Assembly: GCA_910583555.1 (NCBI GenBank) | Contig: CAJTXO010000005.1 | Coordinates: forward strand, 62,001-126,000 | Reading direction: 5' to 3' | DNA length: 64,000 nt | From: an uncultured Eubacterium sp. | GTDB lineage: Bacteria; Bacillota; Clostridia; Lachnospirales; Lachnospiraceae | In this document: one piece after another, positions 44,120-53,051 of the stretch | Layout of the letters: each line of letters opens with the position of its first letter | Numbering within the stretch: the first letter of the stretch is position 1 | The notes under the pieces: generated by a model | What the model was told of the DNA's origin: nothing | The model's input: only the letters and a program-made list of their open reading frames with translations | The model's database searches: none | Position numbers and translations under genes: made by a program

Positions 44120-45283
44120 TCAGTCATCCTCCTTTACAATGTTAATTCCCTGTTTTTCCATTTCAGTTGCAGACTTCTCATCTATATCCTGTCTTGTCCC
44201 GCTCGGTAGGACAATGGTATAAATGCCATCTTTTCCCTTTAAAATATACGTATTATCCGGCCTTAGCTCCTTTGCATCCGGTTCCGCCTCAATCTCCTCC
44301 ACCGGCGCTTCATAACATGGCTGCAGGACAAACGAATACGAAAAAAGAAACACCACAAAAAATGCAGCAATACCTATAGCCGGCAGGATCTTACTGCCCC
44401 GTCGAAGCGAATGGTTCCCTGACACGATCCTAAAACGTTCCACAATCTCCGTCTCATGATCTTTCGAAACCAGTTGTGCCGTACTGTACAGAACCATTGT
44501 TCTCCCAGCAGTATCTGCTTTTTTCAGTATCGAGAGGATTGTTGCCAGATAATCCGCTTTTTCCCTGTTATCCATTTGTTCCGTCACACAAAGGTCACAT
44601 TTTATTTCCAATGACTGGCTTACATCCTTCTCGAGAAAATATACGATCGGATTCCACCAGAATATGCAGCAAAAAATATGTATGAGCATTTTGACCAAAA
44701 GATCACTGTTTAGGAAATGTGTGTACTCATGCTTTAAGATACAATATAACTCTTTGTCCGCATAAGCCTCATCCGGCAGAACGATTGACCTGTCAAAAAT
44801 GCCCAGACCTCTGGGAGTATTTACTTTTCCGCTGTATCGTATGTTGATCTTTCTCTGCTTTTTACTGTCACTGACAACCTCCGCAAAAACTCTTTGACAC
44901 TGTTCATCCTGCCGTATGGGATAGGTAGAGATCTCCTTCATTACTATATGGTACTGGTACATAAATCGAACCAGCAACACAGAGGATCCTGCGATCCAAA
45001 GATAAAACAGTATCGAAAGCACGGATATGTCCGTCATTCCAATCTTTTCGATCACCACACGCTCATAGATCCCACTGAACATCCCCTCAAGGGAAATTCC
45101 TTTTGTAAATGTGAAATCCAATGGCACCGCCATCCGTATGGCACAAAAAAGATAAAGCAAAACCAAGCTCATAACTCCAAACTGGCAGATCAAAAACCGC
45201 ATTTTACGGAACAGATAAATAATAACAATCAGAATACTGCTCCAAACAACAGATATAAAGAATGAAAAAAGCGTAACCTGCAT
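44120..45283 (-). CDS. M56 (BlaR1/MecR1-like) membrane metallopeptidase without sensor domain
   Basis: A 387-residue membrane protease. It has N-terminal helices (about 5-25, 33-50 and 85-108), a cytoplasmic loop, the zinc motif HEYTH at 185-189 with the distal EIKCDL ligand, further helices, and a short extracytoplasmic tail (about 320-387). The penicillin-binding sensor of BlaR1 is absent. In BlaR1 systems the protease leads to removal of the BlaI repressor. Here the BlaI-like gene lies directly upstream (one-base gap), and the downstream genes encode secreted proteins and an ABC complex, which are the likely regulon. Confidence 0.88.
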   Translation of the reverse strand: MQVTLFSFFISVVWSSILIVIIYLFRKMRFLICQFGVMSLVLLYLFCAIRMAVPLDFTFTKGISLEGMFSGIYERVVIEKIGMTDISVLSILFYLWIAGSSVLLVRFMYQYHIVMKEISTYPIRQDEQCQRVFAEVVSDSKKQRKINIRYSGKVNTPRGLGIFDRSIVLPDEAYADKELYCILKHEYTHFLNSDLLVKMLIHIFCCIFWWNPIVYFLEKDVSQSLEIKCDLCVTEQMDNREKADYLATILSILKKADTAGRTMVLYSTAQLVSKDHETEIVERFRIVSGNHSLRRGSKILPAIGIAAFFVVFLFSYSFVLQPCYEAPVEEIEAEPDAKELRPDNTYILKGKDGIYTIVLPSGTRQDIDEKSATEMEKQGINIVKEDD

Positions 45284-45284
45284 T

Positions 45285-45704
45285 TTATATCTCCTTTTCG
45301 TCTTTTTCGTCCTTTTCTTTTAATTCCTCTATTATTTTCTCCAGTTCTTCAATCACATCGCTCTTGATCTCACCATCTGCTTCTTTTACCATAGCTGCCG
45401 CAACTTTTGCCATGGATCCTTTACCCAGCCCCTTTGATATTATAAGTTTTGCTGCGTATTCTTCTTTCGCCATTGACGGAACAAACTGCCTTGCATACTG
45501 TGTTCCGTACTGGACAACACCACACACCTCTATCATCCCTTTTTTCAAAAGCGAACGTATCATAATATGGATGTAGCTGTCATTCCAGGAATGATCTGTA
45601 TCAACCTTCAAGATCTCGACACTGGTCATAGGCTCCTTCCTGTTCCAGAATAGTTCCATAAGTTCCTCTTCGCTTCCTGTTAAAAAACTTTTCTTTTTAG
45701 CCAT
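45285..45704 (-). CDS. BlaI/MecI-family transcriptional repressor
   Basis: A 139-residue winged-helix repressor: LTGSEEELMELFWNRKEPMT, SVEILKVDTDHSWNDSYIHI, RSLLKKGMIEVCG, and a C-terminal dimerisation helix rich in Glu/Lys. The ATG at 45704 (MAKKKSFLTG) fits GAAAGTGG upstream only weakly. It is the first gene of the leftward locus. Its promoter overlaps a dyad that is a good candidate for its own operator. Confidence 0.9.
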   Translation of the reverse strand: MAKKKSFLTGSEEELMELFWNRKEPMTSVEILKVDTDHSWNDSYIHIMIRSLLKKGMIEVCGVVQYGTQYARQFVPSMAKEEYAAKLIISKGLGKGSMAKVAAAMVKEADGEIKSDVIEELEKIIEELKEKDEKDEKEI

Positions 45705-45731
45705 TCTTTGCACCACTTTCTATAATCTGAT

Positions 45732-45797
45732 GATATTTTATATCTGTAGTTAAGTTATATGATACACTTATTATGATAAAATGTCAACTTTTTATCA
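45732..45797 (-). promoter_or_regulatory. Promoter and putative BlaI operators
   Basis: On the minus strand TTGACA (45782-45787), a 17-base spacer and TATCAT (45759-45764) form a strong promoter. The dyad TGATAAAA-N8-TTTTATCA (45774-45797) covers the -35 box, and a second dyad GATAT-TTT-ATATC (45732-45744) lies just downstream of the -10 box. Both are placed as BlaI-type operators would be. Binding is inferred. Confidence 0.6.
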
Positions 45798-45896
45798 AAT
45801 ACCTTTGAAAAATTTTCTTCCAATAAAAAGATGTAAAAATCACATTTTTGTGCTAAAATAAATTCTGTACAGCTTTATGAAAATGGAGGAAACATC

Positions 45897-47828
45897 ATGG
45901 TACTCGCATGCAGCCACATAGATAAATCATTCAATGACCAGGTCATTTTTTCTGATGCCACGTTCCACATCAACGACGGCGAACGGGCCGCCCTCGTGGG
46001 CAGCAACGGCACCGGAAAGACGACGCTGCTCCGCATTATCGTGGGGGAGCTGGCCGCGGACGGCGGCGAGATCACGACCGCCAAGGACAAAACGATCGGC
46101 TACCTTCCCCAGCAGCAGGGTTATCATTCAGAAAACAGCATATATGAAGAACTTTTGGAAGTCAAAAAAGACATCGTGGAACTCGACCGCAGCATCCGCG
46201 CCCTGGAGCAGCAGATGCCGCAGGCGTCTGGGGACGAACTGGAAGCGCTGCTCGAAAAATACCACCGTCTGCAAACCGAATTTGAAGCCCGGGACGGTTA
46301 CGCCTGCAAAAGCCAGATCATGGGCATCATAAACGGACTCGGCTTCGACGGCGCCGACGTGGACCAGTGCATCAACACGCTGTCCGGCGGACAGAAAACC
46401 CGTGTCGCGCTGGGAAAGCTGCTGCTGCTCGAGCCGGATCTTCTCATCCTGGACGAGCCGACAAACCACCTCGACCTCTCATCGATCGAATGGCTGGAAA
46501 ACTATCTGGCAAACTATAAGGGCAGCGTTCTCATCGTCTCGCACGACCGCTATTTCCTCGACCGGATCGCGGAAAAAGTCATTGAGATCGACCACGGAAC
46601 GATCACCGTATTTTCCGGCAACTACAGCGATTACGCGAAGAAGAAAGAGCAGCTGCGGAACAATCTGCGCAAACAGTATGAAAACTATGAGCGGACGGTA
46701 AAGCATCAGGAAGCCGTGATCGAAAAACTGCGCTCCTTTAACCGGGAAAAGTCCATCAAACGGGCGGAGAGCCGGGAAAAAATGCTGGAGAAAATGACGC
46801 CGGTCGAGAAACCTGCCGAACAGGGACGGACGATACATTTTGAACTCTCACCGGAGAAAGTGAGCGGCCATGACGTCCTCTTTGTCGAGGACTTTGCCAA
46901 ATCCTTTGGCGAAAATCATTTATTTGAACATGTCTCCTTTGATCTCCGGCGGGGGCAGCGCGCCGCGATCATCGGGAAAAACGGAACGGGAAAAACGACA
47001 CTCCTAAAAATACTGTGCCAGGAACTGCCGCCGGACCGGGGAAGCGCGAGATTTGGGACAAATGTGGAAATCGGGTACTATGATCAGGAACATAACGTGC
47101 TCCATGACGACAAGACCATTTTTGATGAGATCCACGACGATTACCCGGACCTGAACAACACAAAGATCCGAAACGTACTGGCGGCCTTTCTCTTCACCGG
47201 AGACGACGTATACAAAAAGATCTCCCTGCTCAGCGGAGGCGAGAAAGGGCGCGTCTCCCTGGCCAAGCTGATGCTCTCCAAGGCCAACCTCCTTCTTTTG
47301 GACGAGCCGACGAACCACCTCGATATCGAATCCAAGGAGATCTTAGAAGAGGCGTTGAACAACTATACCGGCACCGTCCTCTTCGTGTCGCACGACCGGT
47401 ATTTCATCCAGAAAACGGCAACCAAAATACTCGACCTGACGGGAAACGCGCTTCTCTCCTACGACGGCGATTACGCCTGGTATTTGGAGAAAAAGGAAAC
47501 GGTGGAACAGCTCCACCTGAAGCCGCAGGTTTCCGGCTCATCTGGAACCAAAACGCAATCCGAAGCCAAAACAGACTGGAAGGAACAGAAAGAGCGGGAG
47601 GCAAAACGACGTAAAATCGAGAATAACTATAATAAAACCGAAGAAGAAATACATACGATCGAACAGAGACTCTCTCTCATCGATGATACGATGAACCTTC
47701 CCGAGTACGCGACCGATGTCGGAAAACTGACGGAACTCGCGAAAGAAAAAGAACAGCTCGAGCGTGAATTAGAGCGTGCGATGGAAGCATGGGAGACCTA
47801 TGCCGAACAGTTGGAGCAGTTTTCATAA
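45897..47828 (+). CDS. ABC-F family ATPase
   Basis: A 643-residue cytoplasmic protein with two ABC domains and no membrane segment. The first has Walker A GSNGTGKTTLL near 35-45, signature LSGGQKTRVALGKLLL and LLILDEPTNHLDLSSI. A charged linker helix (about 245-310) follows. The second has GKNGTGKTTLL near 361, LLSGGEKGRVSLAKLML and LDEPTNHLDIES. The C-terminal 90 residues form a coiled coil, as in Uup/YdiF. ABC-F proteins act on the ribosome as translation factors or antibiotic-protection proteins; which type this is cannot be told. It is on its own plus-strand unit, divergent to the BlaI locus. Confidence 0.93.
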   Translation: MVLACSHIDKSFNDQVIFSDATFHINDGERAALVGSNGTGKTTLLRIIVGELAADGGEITTAKDKTIGYLPQQQGYHSENSIYEELLEVKKDIVELDRSIRALEQQMPQASGDELEALLEKYHRLQTEFEARDGYACKSQIMGIINGLGFDGADVDQCINTLSGGQKTRVALGKLLLLEPDLLILDEPTNHLDLSSIEWLENYLANYKGSVLIVSHDRYFLDRIAEKVIEIDHGTITVFSGNYSDYAKKKEQLRNNLRKQYENYERTVKHQEAVIEKLRSFNREKSIKRAESREKMLEKMTPVEKPAEQGRTIHFELSPEKVSGHDVLFVEDFAKSFGENHLFEHVSFDLRRGQRAAIIGKNGTGKTTLLKILCQELPPDRGSARFGTNVEIGYYDQEHNVLHDDKTIFDEIHDDYPDLNNTKIRNVLAAFLFTGDDVYKKISLLSGGEKGRVSLAKLMLSKANLLLLDEPTNHLDIESKEILEEALNNYTGTVLFVSHDRYFIQKTATKILDLTGNALLSYDGDYAWYLEKKETVEQLHLKPQVSGSSGTKTQSEAKTDWKEQKEREAKRRKIENNYNKTEEEIHTIEQRLSLIDDTMNLPEYATDVGKLTELAKEKEQLERELERAMEAWETYAEQLEQFS

Positions 47829-47894
47829 AAAACGGCGAGGTTCCCTGATAGAACGAAAGATTCCGGTTAAGCAAAATTTCTCTCACAACAGGAA

Positions 47895-47938
47895 AAAACA
47901 GGACGCGCAGATCACTCCGCAAGTCCTGTTTTCTTCTC
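47895..47938. terminator. Bidirectional terminator
   Basis: AAAACAGGAC pairs with GTCCTGTTTT, with an inner GCG/CGC pair, followed by CTTCTCTT. It lies between the convergent ABC-F gene and the FliD-like gene. Confidence 0.85.
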
Positions 47939-47971
47939 TTCACAATATGTAAAAGCACAATATTACTTCCA

Positions 47972-48739
47972 TCAGAAATACCAGTTGTAAGCACTGTAAT
48001 AATTGTTATAGAAATTATTGTAATTCCCGGTGCGGTTGTAGGTAGACGCTGTTGATGCAGCCCGGGAAGCGGCCTGACTGATACTTCCGGAACGGTTTGC
48101 CGTCTGGGCGGCAAAAGACGTAGCTCCGTTGAACACTCTCTTGAGCGTGTCAATGTTCGCGCTCTTCAGCTTGTCGGTATCGACTGAGAGCGTATTGTCT
48201 TTCTCGATCGAAATGCCGACATCAGAAAGACTCCTTGCGTAAATACCTGTTTGCTGCGTCATGTAGGCGGTATTTCTCGCCACATTTGAATTCGTGGAAT
48301 CACGGCCGGCCTTCACAGCGGAATTATATTCCGACACAAAAGAATTTACCGCTTTTTCGATCGCATCCCGGTCGTATCCTTTTGTTGTGGTCTTTACGCC
48401 TGTCTCCGCGTCGGTCGTAGTCGTGTACTTCTCCTTGAAGAGAGAGTTACTTCCCTGCGCAGTCAGCGCCCGTGCGGATGCCGTCAGCTCATCGGCTTCC
48501 TTTTTCACGGAAGTCAGGGCCGGATTGGTGTACGAATACCGCTGATTCCACACGTCCGTCTTCTTGTCGGATGTCGTCGTCTGACTGGGTTTTGTTTTCG
48601 AATAATATGAATTCAGGAGTTTTTTGTACGTACCACTCCGAATGCTGGCATAATTGCCAAATGAACCGTAAAAACCGCTGCCATACGAGTTCCTGCCAAA
48701 GAGTCCGGACATCCCGTATCCTCCAAAATTGAATGCCAT
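47972..48739 (-). CDS. Protein with FliD-C-terminal-like region
   Basis: A 255-residue protein without a signal peptide. The N-terminus is rich in Gly, Tyr and Phe (NFGGYGMSGLFGRNSYGSGF). The middle (about 55-130) is a helical segment. The part around residues 170-225 (SLSDVGISIEKDNTLSVDTD, KLKSANIDTLKRVF) resembles the C-terminal domain of the flagellar cap FliD. The end is rich in Asn/Tyr (NNFYNNYYSAYNWYF). AAGGAGGTGA, a perfect ribosome site, precedes the ATG. It is 16 bases after the coiled-coil gene. It may be a flagellar or surface-structure protein; the match is from motif memory only. Confidence 0.6.
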   Translation of the reverse strand: MAFNFGGYGMSGLFGRNSYGSGFYGSFGNYASIRSGTYKKLLNSYYSKTKPSQTTTSDKKTDVWNQRYSYTNPALTSVKKEADELTASARALTAQGSNSLFKEKYTTTTDAETGVKTTTKGYDRDAIEKAVNSFVSEYNSAVKAGRDSTNSNVARNTAYMTQQTGIYARSLSDVGISIEKDNTLSVDTDKLKSANIDTLKRVFNGATSFAAQTANRSGSISQAASRAASTASTYNRTGNYNNFYNNYYSAYNWYF

Positions 48740-48755
48740 ATCTGTCACCTCCTTT

Positions 48756-49781
48756 CTACAGATTAGCATCTACAGCGGCGCCTTTGATATCATCCTGGAT
48801 CAGTTTCAGTTCATCCAGAATTTCCGCGATCTCCTTTGCCGCCTCCGTTTCCTGATTGTTCGGATCATTGTAAGATGCCATCGTCTCCTGATCCTTCTCG
48901 CTCGGAAGTTCTTCCTTCTTCGCCTCGGCCTGCTGCTTCGTGCCCTCGATGAACTGTTCCATCTCGGCCTTGCGCTCCTCTGCGGCCTCTTCCTTCTCTT
49001 CCTGCTCTTCTTTTTCCTCGGCAATCTTCTCCGCTTTTTCTTTCTCTTCTGCCATCTTCTCTTCGATGTGCTCTTTGCTCTCGTTCATAAGGTCGCCGAT
49101 AATTTCCTTATTGGCAGCTTCCATGAGCTTATCCGCCTCTTTCTGGGCCTCTAACATCGGATTTGATTTCAGCCGTTCAATGGCGGTATCGTTCAGCGAC
49201 GCGCGGATACTCTGGATCTGCGACTCGGTCTCAGAGAGATTTTTCTCCTTTACGGCCTGCTGATCGTCCAGTTCGAGCATATCGGTCTGATAACCGGTCA
49301 GTCCTTTCTCATGGATCTTCTCCAGCCGTTTTGTCTCTTCATAGTCAAGTGTCACATTTGACCCCGGCTCATTTGCTTTTCTTTCTTTTCGCAAAAGTTC
49401 CAGATCAGCATGTTCGTCACTGTCTTCCGTAACGCCGTAATTTTCCTGCAGTTCATTTCTGTTTTCCGCGATCCGGTCCAGCTCCTTATGGTATTCATCC
49501 CCCTCTTTCTGCAACGCATCAAGACGGTCTGCCATATCCGTCAGGCTCTGATCAATCTCTTTCTCAGCCGCGAACGTGTCGCCGACGATTTTCATCGCCT
49601 GCTTCTGCGCCTGCTGGCGTTTGAGCTGGATCTTATCCGGCCCGACTCCCAGGTCACCCGCGAAGATTGAGGATCTCTTCCCCTCACCCTGCGCTTTCTC
49701 AGCCGCGCATCTCGCCGCCGCATGTTCATTTGTTACAAATAATCCGTTTGCACTCTTCCCTGCATGTATCGTAAGTGCCAT
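48756..49781 (-). CDS. Long coiled-coil protein of unknown function
   Basis: About 341 residues, no signal peptide or membrane segment. The first 60 residues (ALTIHAGKSANGLFVTNEHA) are moderately ordered. Most of the rest is charged coiled coil, with the region about 235-305 almost wholly Glu/Lys/Ala. It is followed by the FliD-like gene and preceded, 21 bases away, by the M56 gene, so the four genes from BlaI onward look like one operon. I do not recognise the family; a structural or scaffold role is only a guess. Confidence 0.65.
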   Translation of the reverse strand: MALTIHAGKSANGLFVTNEHAAARCAAEKAQGEGKRSSIFAGDLGVGPDKIQLKRQQAQKQAMKIVGDTFAAEKEIDQSLTDMADRLDALQKEGDEYHKELDRIAENRNELQENYGVTEDSDEHADLELLRKERKANEPGSNVTLDYEETKRLEKIHEKGLTGYQTDMLELDDQQAVKEKNLSETESQIQSIRASLNDTAIERLKSNPMLEAQKEADKLMEAANKEIIGDLMNESKEHIEEKMAEEKEKAEKIAEEKEEQEEKEEAAEERKAEMEQFIEGTKQQAEAKKEELPSEKDQETMASYNDPNNQETEAAKEIAEILDELKLIQDDIKGAAVDANL

Positions 49782-49802
49782 ACTTATCACCGTTCCTTTC
49801 TG

Positions 49803-51110
49803 TTACATATGCTGAAGCACCCATTCAAGACAATCGGACCAGCGGTCCGTTTCGTTGTAAGGCAGCAGCGACTTACCCTCCGGCACACTTTCCGTACTAT
49901 AATACAACAGATCGCCGCCACCGCCGATTCCCGGCATTTTCATATATCCACCGTAATAAATCCAGTACTCCCCCTTATCATTATATATTTCGGCGTCCTC
50001 GAGAAGTTCCTTAACCTTCCGGTTATCCACGATCAAGCCGGCGTCACTCTCCTCGACCGCCGCATTGAACGCCTCATTTTCCCCGATGATTCTCTTCGTG
50101 CCATCCATGCTGTAGAGGGCATAACCCCCAAACGGCGTATACGCGGGATAGGAAGCCATACAGCCAGCCACCGAAAGAACGATCAGGACGATGCCGGAAC
50201 ATACATAGAGCATCCGCATCTGACGTTTCGGATACGCCCGGTAACGCGCGATCGCCCTCATCCGTTTTTTCATGACTGAAAATGAAGTTTCACGGAAAAA
50301 AGCGGGCACTCCCTCCGGTTCCTTCTCAACAAACGCGATGGATTTCAGCAGCGTCATGCCATAATGTTCCGGATCATAACCGTGTTTCTGGATCACTTCA
50401 TGATCGCAGATCAGCTCCAGATCATTTTTTACGATCCGCACGCAGACATGCGAGAGGGGATTGATATACCACAGGATCCGCAACAGATCCAATATCACAT
50501 ACACGAGAAGATGCCTCCGCCGGATATGGCAGTACTCATGCGCAAGCACCGCCCTGAGTTCCTGCCCGTCAAACTGTTCAAACATATACTCCGGCAGTAC
50601 GATGACCGGCCGGAAGACCCCCGTTGTAAACGGCGTGATGAACTGCGTCGTTGTCCGGATGCGAACATCCGGCCGAAACCTCCTCCCGCAGCCATCCGGC
50701 AAAGGCCCCTGGTACAGCGGAAGCCGCCTCACCCACGCGCGGAGCCTGTGTTTCCGGATAAAGAGGATGAGCGCCACAATGGCCATGCCGGAAAAATAGA
50801 GCATCGGCACGATCGGATACTTGGCAATACACTCATACATTACGGCATACAGACGGTTCCTTATATGAAAATGTTCAAAGGAAAGCTTCAACCCTCCGAG
50901 AAACGGAACCGGCAGCAGCACGAGCCACATACAGGCCTTCCCATACAGACGCCCCGCCGCATTCCTCGTTCTGCCGAACATATCCCACACGTTCCGCAAC
51001 AGCAGAAGCAGGAGCATCAGAAACAGAGAAAGCAGGAGCGTCCGCGCCAGTTTCAGCATGAAATACCCGCCCGCGTATTCCACATACTGACACACTCTAT
51101 TCCAGATCAT
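49803..51110 (-). CDS. Second M56 (BlaR1-like) membrane metallopeptidase
   Basis: About 435 residues: N-terminal membrane helices (about 20-40 and 55-75), a helix near 100-125, a basic cytoplasmic loop, the zinc motif HEYCH at 191-195 with CDHEVIQ further on, another helix near 298-318 and an extracytoplasmic tail of about 120 residues ending in a segment with DGTKRIIGENEAF and GEYWIYYGGYM. No penicillin-binding domain is present. The ATG at 51110 has GGAGGTG eight bases upstream; it lies just after the BlaI stop. It pairs with that repressor and probably controls the downstream coiled-coil and FliD-like genes. Confidence 0.87.
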   Translation of the reverse strand: MIWNRVCQYVEYAGGYFMLKLARTLLLSLFLMLLLLLLRNVWDMFGRTRNAAGRLYGKACMWLVLLPVPFLGGLKLSFEHFHIRNRLYAVMYECIAKYPIVPMLYFSGMAIVALILFIRKHRLRAWVRRLPLYQGPLPDGCGRRFRPDVRIRTTTQFITPFTTGVFRPVIVLPEYMFEQFDGQELRAVLAHEYCHIRRRHLLVYVILDLLRILWYINPLSHVCVRIVKNDLELICDHEVIQKHGYDPEHYGMTLLKSIAFVEKEPEGVPAFFRETSFSVMKKRMRAIARYRAYPKRQMRMLYVCSGIVLIVLSVAGCMASYPAYTPFGGYALYSMDGTKRIIGENEAFNAAVEESDAGLIVDNRKVKELLEDAEIYNDKGEYWIYYGGYMKMPGIGGGGDLLYYSTESVPEGKSLLPYNETDRWSDCLEWVLQHM

Positions 51111-51146
51111 GCGAATACACCTCCAAATGATACCCGCCGTCAACAA

Positions 51147-51527
51147 TCATCTGGCATCCTTCAATATTTGGATCAGTTCGTCAATCTGCTCGTCGGAAAA
51201 CCGCCTGTTCTCCACAAGCGCCGCCACCATCCCGAGCGGATTTCCCTTAAAATAACTGTTTACAAAACGAGCGCTCTTTTCATCCAGACATGCTTCCCTG
51301 CTCTTGACGGAAAAATAATGGTATACCCGGGAATCATGCGCGTCTACCGTGTAGTCGATGATCCCTTTTTTCAGAAGCCGGTTGATGAGCACCCGGATCG
51401 TCTTCGGACTGACTTCCTTAATACCCTTAAGCTTTTCTATGATCTGAGATGCCGTCAGCGGAGTTTCGCTCTCCCAAAGCACCTCCATGATCACCCATTC
51501 GTTTTCACTCGGTGTTAGTTCTCCCAT
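51147..51527 (-). CDS. Second BlaI/MecI-family repressor
   Basis: A 126-residue winged-helix protein (LTPSENEWVIMEVLWESETP, TASQIIEKLKGIKEVSPKT, RVLINRLLKKGIIDY) with a C-terminal helix. The ATG at 51527 has AAAGGAGG about six bases upstream; a GTG six codons earlier would overlap that site. AT-rich, partly dyadic sequence lies upstream at about 51557-51585 (TATAT-N6-ATATA), where its operator could be. Confidence 0.9.
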   Translation of the reverse strand: MGELTPSENEWVIMEVLWESETPLTASQIIEKLKGIKEVSPKTIRVLINRLLKKGIIDYTVDAHDSRVYHYFSVKSREACLDEKSARFVNSYFKGNPLGMVAALVENRRFSDEQIDELIQILKDAR

Positions 51528-51600
51528 GTCTGCCTCCTTTCGCACAAACAGTCTTGCTTTATATATCGGATTATATATGTAAATAGTTTAGAAGAAAATT

Positions 51601-53016
51601 TTATTTCTTAGCATTCTTTTTCCCGAAAAAAGTTTTGGTTTCCTTTGCCACAACTCCTGCTAGGGCAAAGATAGCGATCATGTTCGGCAGCGCCATCAGC
51701 CCGTTAAAAATATCGGCGATCGTCCAAACGGCCGCCACCGTCATATACGGCCCGGCAAATACAGCAGCTATGTACAGCCAGCGGTATATTTTTACGACCT
51801 TCCGGCTTCCCGTGAGATACTCGAGACAGCGCTCGGAATAGTAATCCCATCCGAGGATCGTCGTAAAGGCAAAAAATACCAGACACATCATGAGGATAAA
51901 CGCCGAGACCTGTCCCGGAAGCGGGAGTCCGTTCTGAAATGCGCGGGTCGTTACCTGCACGCCCTCAATCCCCGTCACCTGCCACGCTCCTGTCAGTACG
52001 ATCGCCAGTCCGGTCATCGTACAGATAACGATCGTGTCAATAAAGGTGCCCGTCATGGATACAAGCCCCTGCCTGACCGGCTCTTTCGTCCTCGCTGCCG
52101 CCGCGGCGATCGGCGCCGAACCGAGCCCTGCCTCATTGGAAAAGATCCCCCTCGCCACACCTTTCTGCATCGCCATAAACATGCTGCCCACGACACCGCC
52201 AGTCACCGCCGACGGCTGGAACGCTCCCCTGACGATCTGTGCCACAGCGGCCGGGATCTGTTCGATATGACAGAGGATGAGCACCAGACAGATCAGGACG
52301 TAGGTAACTGCCATCGCCGGCACCACGACCTGGGAAACGCTGGCGATCCGCCTGATCCCCCCGATGATCACGAGCGCCACGCACACAGTCAGCACAAGGG
52401 AGGCAACGACTACCGTCCAGGAATAACTCGCGCCCAGAAAAGGGATCTCCACCTGAAACCGGTTATCCGGATCAAAAAAGTGCTGGACCGCGGAAGCGAT
52501 CCCGTTTACCTGTGTAAACGTACCGATCCCGAACAATCCGACGCACGCCCCGAAAAACGCGAACATTCTGGCCAGAAATTTCCACTTCTTTCCCATTCCC
52601 AGTTCTATGTAATAAAACGGCCCGCCGAGCGCGTGTCCCTCGACGTCCACCGTCCGGTATTTCACCGCCAGCAGTCCTTCCGCATATTTTGTCGCCATTC
52701 CGAAAAAGGCGGCGACCAGCATCCAAAACAGCGCTCCCGGCCCGCCGGCACAGATCGCCGTCGCCACGCCGACGATATTTCCCGTACCGATCGTGGCGGA
52801 TAACGCGGTACACAGCGCCGCAAAGGATGTCACCTCCCCTTCCCCGTCCTCTTCATTTTTCACCATCCACTTCAGGGCCAGCGGCAGTTTCCGCAATTGC
52901 AGCAGGCCGAGCCGGCTCGTCAGGTAGATCCCGCCGGACAGGATGAGGACCATAAGGGGGGCTCCCCATATAAAATCGTTCACGGATGTCAGTATTGAAT
53001 TGATATGTTGCAGCAT
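51601..53016 (-). CDS. Sodium:alanine symporter (AGCS family)
   Basis: A 471-residue integral membrane transporter importing alanine or glycine with Na+. It shows FAALCTALSATIGTGNIVGVATAI near residues 64-87 split over two lines of helices, GALFWMLVAAFFGMATKYAE, GGPFYYIELGMG, GIFSNEAGLGSAPIAAAAAR and MTGTFIDTIVICTMTGL. These are the family signatures. The ATG at 53016 has GAGGAAGG upstream. The leader of this gene resembles the leader of the lipoprotein gene upstream. Confidence 0.94.
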   Translation of the reverse strand: MLQHINSILTSVNDFIWGAPLMVLILSGGIYLTSRLGLLQLRKLPLALKWMVKNEEDGEGEVTSFAALCTALSATIGTGNIVGVATAICAGGPGALFWMLVAAFFGMATKYAEGLLAVKYRTVDVEGHALGGPFYYIELGMGKKWKFLARMFAFFGACVGLFGIGTFTQVNGIASAVQHFFDPDNRFQVEIPFLGASYSWTVVVASLVLTVCVALVIIGGIRRIASVSQVVVPAMAVTYVLICLVLILCHIEQIPAAVAQIVRGAFQPSAVTGGVVGSMFMAMQKGVARGIFSNEAGLGSAPIAAAAARTKEPVRQGLVSMTGTFIDTIVICTMTGLAIVLTGAWQVTGIEGVQVTTRAFQNGLPLPGQVSAFILMMCLVFFAFTTILGWDYYSERCLEYLTGSRKVVKIYRWLYIAAVFAGPYMTVAAVWTIADIFNGLMALPNMIAIFALAGVVAKETKTFFGKKNAKK

Positions 53017-53051
53017 ATGTTACCTTCCTCTCTTGCCGGTGCAAAATTATG

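Noticed and set aside
44120..45704. Beta-lactam resistance locus
   Set aside because: BlaI and M56 genes are present, but there is no beta-lactamase or PBP2a gene and no penicillin-binding sensor domain.
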